From: Myxococcota bacterium
GTDB taxonomy: Bacteria; Myxococcota; UBA4151
NCBI GenBank assembly: GCA_028823075.1
Contig: JAPKCE010000058.1
Coordinates: 1 to 9,160 of the forward strand
DNA: 9,160 nucleotides
Direction of reading: 5' to 3'
Each line of letters begins with the position of its first letter. Within the stretch, counting starts at the first letter, position 1. The notes below the pieces were generated by a model. The model worked only from the letters and a program-made list of their open reading frames with translations. It had not been told where the DNA came from and made no database searches. The position numbers were made by a program, and so were the translations under genes. Positions 5,555 through 9,160 of the stretch are shown in pieces.

Positions 5555-7741
5555 TTATCCGTCTTCGTCGGGGATGCGCAGACGCAGCACGCTGCAACTG
5601 GCTTTACCGGTAATATGCTCCGCCGAGCGGCGCATCATGCGGCTGTAAAAGTGTTCATAAGGCGGCTCTTCGATGAGCATCAGGTCGAAATGAGCGGTCT
5701 GCTCAATCCACTGATTACCGCGATCGCCCCCGCGTAACACGAGCAGTCGCGTGTCGGCCTGGCAGAGTTCACTGAGTTCCGCGAGGTGTTGCTGAGTTCG
5801 CTCTTCATCGCCGTCCAGTTTAATATGTGCGGCGATCGTTATCTCGCCGTTAAACTGATTGGGGCGACCGGGCCGGACGGCCAACTGATCGGCTGTACGA
5901 ACCAAGGTTTCATCGTGAGTACCGTGATCGACGACGACTAATATTTTACGGAATACACGAATCCCGACATCTTTAAACACTGCTACATTTGATTGCAGAT
6001 GTGAGAAAATCCAGGCCATCGGGTCGCGCAGCCAAACGGCGTGTTTTCCCTGGTCCTGCCATTCGAATAACACCCATTTGGGCTGCATTAGATGACTTAG
6101 GTCCAAGACCTCCGAACGAAGGTCGCGGCAAGCCGCGTTGACGTATTCAAGCTCACAGCCAAGGTTATGCCCCATCGTCACGGCGCGGCGGCGCAATGCC
6201 AGTTCATAGGGGTGATCGTTTTCAAGATCCTGCATCGACAGTTGTTCGGGCACTTCGCGCACACGCACGACAGCCATCGGCTGGCCGCCGCCAAGCGCAA
6301 CCCCTAACTCGATCAAAGGCTCGGGTGGGTTGCGGTCGAGCAAAGTAACCATGGCGCCGACTTCAAGCGCCGCAAGAGACTCTTCACTCGGGCGTGGGAT
6401 CACTGTTAGAGCGCTCACCTCGCGCTGGCTAAGCCGTGTAGCCACACCGCTACGGCCGTCGACACGGGCTCTACCGTAAGCAAAGTAGATACCAGCACCA
6501 ACGACGATAACGGCTCCGGAGGCCAGCCAGGCAGGCAGGCCAATAAATGCCAGCAGGCCAATGCAGATAATAACGCCAGCGATCTGCACCCACGGATAGA
6601 GCGGCGAGCGGAATTTCGGCTGGTACCAGCGCACATGGCTTTCGCGCAGGACGATGACGCTCAAGTTAATGGCCATAAACGCCAGGATCATAAAGGCGCT
6701 AGCGAGCTTGGCGATTTTCGCCACATCGAGGGTGACGATGGCGACGGCCATAAAGCCGCTGGTCAGTAAAATAGCGGGAATTGGAGTCAAGTGGGTGGAA
6801 CGAATCTGCCCGAACACTTTGGGAAGCAAGCGATGCCGCGCCATGCTGAAGGGAAAGCGCGACGAGGCCAACAGGCCGGCATTGGCCATCGAGACCATGG
6901 TCAACGTTCCGAGCCCAGCGATCACCATACCGAACTTGCTGCCGCCGAGCAGCAAGGCCAGGCTATAAACAGGGCGAAAGTCACCCTGTAGGCCACCTTC
7001 TTCGAGGCTCAGATTAGCGTCGATGTTACCCGCCATGATGCCGGCCATCAAAACATACAATATAGCGGCGATGACCAAGGTGATTAACATGCCCATCGGC
7101 AAGTTCCGCCCAGGGTTTTTCACCTCTTCGGCGACGGCTGCGATCTTGGTGACGCCGGCATACGAGATGAAAACGACTGCCACACAGGTGATCAACCCGT
7201 CGATGCCATTGGGCATGAAAGGTTGTGTCAACTGGGGATCGAAACTGTTTTTGCCGAGAAACACCAGCACGGCCAAACCGAGCAAGCTCAGGGCGACCAT
7301 AACAACCTGAGCTTGGCCGACTTTTCGCACGCCGAGGATATTAAGCGCGGTCACCAGAGCGAGGAACCCCAATGCAGCAAACTGACCGTTAATCGGCGTC
7401 AGTATTTCTAAATACCAGGTGAGCCCAACCAGCGCGAAAGAGCTTTTTAGCAGTAAGGACATCCATAGCCCTAGCCCGCAGATCGTTCCCACCATGGGAC
7501 CAAAGGCGCGCTCGAGGTAGACATAAGATCCCCCCGAAGTCGGCATCGCCGTGGCGAGTTCTGCCTTGGACAGGGCGGCAGGAAGTACGCAGATGCCCGC
7601 TAGAGCGAAGGCAAGCCACATGCTCGGGCCGGTGATGGTTGCAGCCACGCCCGGCAGCACAAACAGACCGCTTCCCAGCATGGCACCAAGGCTGATGGCG
7701 ATAACACTGGTCAGCCCAAGACGTCGTTCGAGATCGAGCAA
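5555..7741 (-). CDS. APC-family amino-acid transporter fused to a UspA-like C-terminal region
   Basis: 728 residues; inner-membrane permease, probably importing an amino acid or related compound. The first 425 residues show the APC (amino acid-polyamine-organocation) fold: GAMLGSGLFVLPG (19-31) is the substrate-backbone motif of helix 1, SGGSYVYLERAFG (69-81) follows helix 2, and FISYAGVTKIAAVAEEVKNP (191-210) is the helix-6/loop signature. Roughly twelve membrane helices end near 421. The cytoplasmic tail holds two UspA-like stretches: about 455-590 (degenerate) and about 597-722, beginning RKILVVVDHG and ending SAEHITGKASCSVLRLR (706-722). The canonical Usp ATP motif G-x2-G-x9-G(S/T) is not intact, so ATP binding is doubtful. 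TTG 7741 is the start, with AGGAG six bases upstream. Convergent with tonB, divergent from the hydroxylase. Substrate unknown. Confidence 0.88.
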   Translation of the reverse strand: MLDLERRLGLTSVIAISLGAMLGSGLFVLPGVAATITGPSMWLAFALAGICVLPAALSKAELATAMPTSGGSYVYLERAFGPMVGTICGLGLWMSLLLKSSFALVGLTWYLEILTPINGQFAALGFLALVTALNILGVRKVGQAQVVMVALSLLGLAVLVFLGKNSFDPQLTQPFMPNGIDGLITCVAVVFISYAGVTKIAAVAEEVKNPGRNLPMGMLITLVIAAILYVLMAGIMAGNIDANLSLEEGGLQGDFRPVYSLALLLGGSKFGMVIAGLGTLTMVSMANAGLLASSRFPFSMARHRLLPKVFGQIRSTHLTPIPAILLTSGFMAVAIVTLDVAKIAKLASAFMILAFMAINLSVIVLRESHVRWYQPKFRSPLYPWVQIAGVIICIGLLAFIGLPAWLASGAVIVVGAGIYFAYGRARVDGRSGVATRLSQREVSALTVIPRPSEESLAALEVGAMVTLLDRNPPEPLIELGVALGGGQPMAVVRVREVPEQLSMQDLENDHPYELALRRRAVTMGHNLGCELEYVNAACRDLRSEVLDLSHLMQPKWVLFEWQDQGKHAVWLRDPMAWIFSHLQSNVAVFKDVGIRVFRKILVVVDHGTHDETLVRTADQLAVRPGRPNQFNGEITIAAHIKLDGDEERTQQHLAELSELCQADTRLLVLRGGDRGNQWIEQTAHFDLMLIEEPPYEHFYSRMMRRSAEHITGKASCSVLRLRIPDEDG

Positions 7742-7747
7742 TTGAGA

Positions 7748-7752
7748 CTCCT
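7748..7752 (-). promoter_or_regulatory. Shine-Dalgarno that fixes the TTG start of the transporter
   Basis: AGGAG on the minus strand lies six bases before the TTG at 7741-7739. A nearby upstream ATG is in another frame, so the TTG start is well supported. Confidence 0.7.
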
Positions 7753-7800
7753 AGTCATCGTTCAATAACAGCAAACGGGCCCAGGTCTAGATTCCATGAG

Positions 7801-7822
7801 TCAGTTATTCGTGAAAAACTGA
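7801..7822. promoter_or_regulatory. 22-base imperfect palindrome, candidate operator
   Basis: TCAGTTATTC-GT-GAAAAACTGA matches its reverse complement at nine of eleven half-site positions. It lies near the middle of the gap between the divergent transporter and hydroxylase genes, a usual place for a dimeric regulator. The symmetry is visible; the binding role is inference. Confidence 0.4.
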
Positions 7823-7849
7823 AATGGTTATGACAAGAGGCGGCTTGAC

Positions 7850-7863
7850 TAGAACGCGTTCTA
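7850..7863. promoter_or_regulatory. 14-base perfect palindrome, candidate operator
   Basis: TAGAACGCGTTCTA is fully self-complementary. It lies 33 bases before the preferred TTG start of the hydroxylase gene and abuts a TTGACT (7845-7850) that resembles a -35 element, although no good -10 follows. The GAAC-GC-GTTC core recalls SOS-type half-sites but has two central bases, not the four of the Gram-positive LexA box, so I do not assign a regulator. Confidence 0.35.
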
Positions 7864-7883
7864 AAAGCTCTTCTGATGACATT

Positions 7884-7889
7884 GAGGAG
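7884..7889 (+). promoter_or_regulatory. Shine-Dalgarno favouring a TTG start for the hydroxylase
   Basis: GAGGAG lies six bases before the TTG at 7896, the same geometry as the transporter's TTG start. The alternative ATGs at 7824 and 7830 have no Shine-Dalgarno. Confidence 0.6.
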
Positions 7890-7895
7890 TTCCCA

Positions 7896-8768
7896 TTGGA
7901 CTATTTGCTGCTGCTCGAATGTTTGGCGATTACCGTTGGTGGCGGCTTGACCGTCTACTGGCTCCCGAGTCTTGCCCTCGATTGGTTGTATTATAAGCAG
8001 CGTGCCGAGCATGCGGCCGACTGGAAACTTCAACCCGACCGCTGGGCGCCAAAAAGGCTGCTTAAAGAAGAGCGCAAGCTGGGAACCATCAATATGACCG
8101 CGGCATCGGTCGTCAGCGGTATTCTATTTTACCATGTTCAAACCGGTGGCTTTTCGATGCTCTATTTCGAGGTCGCCGATTACGGCTGGGCTTATACCAT
8201 CGGCTCCAGCATCGCTTTCTTTGTTGTCGGCGATTTGGGCTTGTACTGGGCGCATCGCTGGATGCACCGCAAAGGGCCTTACCGCTTTATGCATCGCGTT
8301 CATCATCGCTTTCGTACGCCCAGCGCCTTCACCGCTGTTGCCGCCCACCCCTTTGAAATTCTAACCTTTCAAGCCATCGCCTTAGCGCCCATTTTCATAA
8401 TTCCCCTGCACCCCGGCGGGGTTATCGCAGTCTTGCTTTACCAACATAGCGTCTCGCTCATCGACCATTCTGGCGTTCGCTTCGGAATGCTCTTTCCATG
8501 GCAAGGCCCGGCTGCTTTTCACGATGATCACCATGTCTATTTTCACGTCAACTTCGCGCAAACCATCCACTGGTGGGACCGCATGTTCGGAACCTGGAGA
8601 CGCGGTGAGCTGAGCTACGGCGAGGGCAGTTTCGTTGAGGACCAGCAGCGTGAGAGCAAGCTGCCCCTGAGCTACGGACAGGCGGCGGTGGAAGAGCGCT
8701 GTTTGGCGCGCCTTGAGAAAAAACGAAGCCGGCGCTCGCTCGCCAAACCCGAGGAGTTGAGCGCATGA
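7896..8768 (+). CDS. Fatty-acid hydroxylase/sterol desaturase family membrane di-iron enzyme
   Basis: Integral membrane oxygenase of the fatty-acid hydroxylase superfamily, which inserts oxygen or a double bond into lipid, sterol or carotenoid-like substrates using a His-bound di-iron centre. 290 residues from TTG 7896 (314 if ATG 7824 is used). All His boxes are present (290-residue numbering): HRWMH (120-124), HRVHH (133-137), His191 in LIDHSG, and FHDDHH (208-213) followed by His217 and a conserved NFAQTIHWWDRMFGTW block (219-234). Membrane helices lie at about 2-28, 69-83, 97-117 and 155-185. The TTG start is chosen for the GAGGAG six bases upstream; the extra 24 residues of the longer form are Ser/Arg/Asp-rich and unlike the family. 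The stop overlaps the next gene's start (ATGA). The substrate cannot be read from sequence. Confidence 0.88.
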   Translation: MDYLLLLECLAITVGGGLTVYWLPSLALDWLYYKQRAEHAADWKLQPDRWAPKRLLKEERKLGTINMTAASVVSGILFYHVQTGGFSMLYFEVADYGWAYTIGSSIAFFVVGDLGLYWAHRWMHRKGPYRFMHRVHHRFRTPSAFTAVAAHPFEILTFQAIALAPIFIIPLHPGGVIAVLLYQHSVSLIDHSGVRFGMLFPWQGPAAFHDDHHVYFHVNFAQTIHWWDRMFGTWRRGELSYGEGSFVEDQQRESKLPLSYGQAAVEERCLARLEKKRSRRSLAKPEELSA

Positions 8769-9160
8769 AGTTGCCTGTCGTCGATACCAGCCTTCCCCTG
8801 CTCGAATTGTTCTCTCCTGCAAGCAACCCGCTAAGCAATGGCCTGATGGAGCTAACCCTTTTCGCCTGCTGGCTGCTAACCATCGTCCACGTTTGCAAGG
8901 CGCTGCGCCGCGGCGACCAACGACCTCTCTTCGCCTGGGTCAGCATTCTCGTCTACGCGGTCAGCCTGGAGATCATCACCTACCATTTCGTCGACAACTT
9001 CGAGCACCAACGCTTTAGCATCATGCTCTACCACCATAAGTTGCCGCTTTATATCACCTTCGTTTACCACACTGTTTTATACACCAGCCTGCATTTTGCT
9101 CGCCGCTTGGGTCTGGATGCCCTCCCCGAAGCGCTCGTCTGCGGGCTTTTCGCGGTGCTC
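8765..9160 (+). CDS. Unrecognised multi-pass membrane protein, 3' end cut by window edge
   Basis: An open frame without stop from ATG 8765 to the window end, 132 codons visible. Translation begins MKLPVVDTSLPLLELF. Hydrophobic segments lie at about 24-43, 56-73, 92-107 and 119-132, consistent with a membrane protein. The conspicuous polar stretch EIITYHFVDNFEHQRFS (69-85), followed by LYHHKLPLYITFVYHTVLYT (88-107), carries six histidines near or in membrane segments. I do not recognise the family; the E-x-x-x-Y...P-x-Y layout is loosely like membrane proteins of carotenoid or lipid pathways, but that is a weak resemblance. The ATGA overlap with the hydroxylase gene indicates co-translation, so a shared lipid-related pathway is plausible. 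Confidence 0.75.
   Translation, partial: MKLPVVDTSLPLLELFSPASNPLSNGLMELTLFACWLLTIVHVCKALRRGDQRPLFAWVSILVYAVSLEIITYHFVDNFEHQRFSIMLYHHKLPLYITFVYHTVLYTSLHFARRLGLDALPEALVCGLFAVL

Noticed and set aside
7845..7850. TTGACT as a -35 promoter box for the hydroxylase gene
   Set aside because: No acceptable -10 hexamer occurs 16-18 bases downstream; mentioned only as context for the palindrome.

Overview
The window looks like an ordinary stretch of chromosome from a Gram-negative (two-membrane) bacterium. The evidence is a complete ExbB-ExbD-TonB energy-transduction operon and a lipobox lipoprotein. The lipoprotein's cysteine-rich modules, joined by an Asp/Gly/Pro-rich linker, recall proteins of Myxococcota, Bradymonadota and relatives (the former Deltaproteobacteria). 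That placement is an inference from protein style only. Base composition by eye is moderately GC-rich and even across the window. I see no insertion sequences, tRNA or rRNA genes, CRISPR arrays or integration scars.

Layout, left to right. A minus-strand endonuclease III gene (nth; its 3' end lies beyond base 1) is divergent, by only 33 bases, from a secreted cysteine-rich lipoprotein (683-1345) that is followed by a terminator-like hairpin. Next comes a two-gene plus-strand unit with an ATGA overlap: a DUF4442-like hotdog protein (1450-1959) and a multi-pass membrane protein with an HTTM-like lysine motif and a soluble C-terminal part (1956-3182). It converges, with interlocking stop codons, on a small minus-strand four-helix membrane protein (3179-3541). 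The exbB-exbD-tonB operon follows (3597-5528), with 1-base spacings or overlaps. A compact hairpin separates it from a minus-strand APC-family amino-acid transporter fused to a C-terminal UspA-like region (5555-7741). Divergent from the transporter is a fatty-acid hydroxylase/sterol-desaturase-type membrane di-iron enzyme (7896-8768). It is translationally coupled to an unrecognised membrane protein that runs off the right edge (8765 to beyond 9160).

How the genes work together. ExbB, ExbD and TonB form one machine that uses the proton gradient to drive outer-membrane transport; no TonB-dependent receptor is in view. The hotdog protein with its membrane partner, and the hydroxylase with its membrane partner, are each stop/start-coupled pairs and plausibly act in lipid metabolism, but no substrate can be read from sequence. 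The 154-base gap between the transporter and the hydroxylase holds two dyad symmetries and is the best candidate regulatory region. Several starts appear to be non-ATG: GTG for nth, and TTG for the transporter and probably the hydroxylase, the two TTG starts each having a good Shine-Dalgarno six bases upstream.

I do not see a clear new multi-gene system. The items most worth checking are the transporter-Usp fusion, the hydroxylase plus unknown membrane protein pair, the dyads in their shared control region, the dyad at the exbB start, and the altered Fe-S cysteine spacing in endonuclease III.
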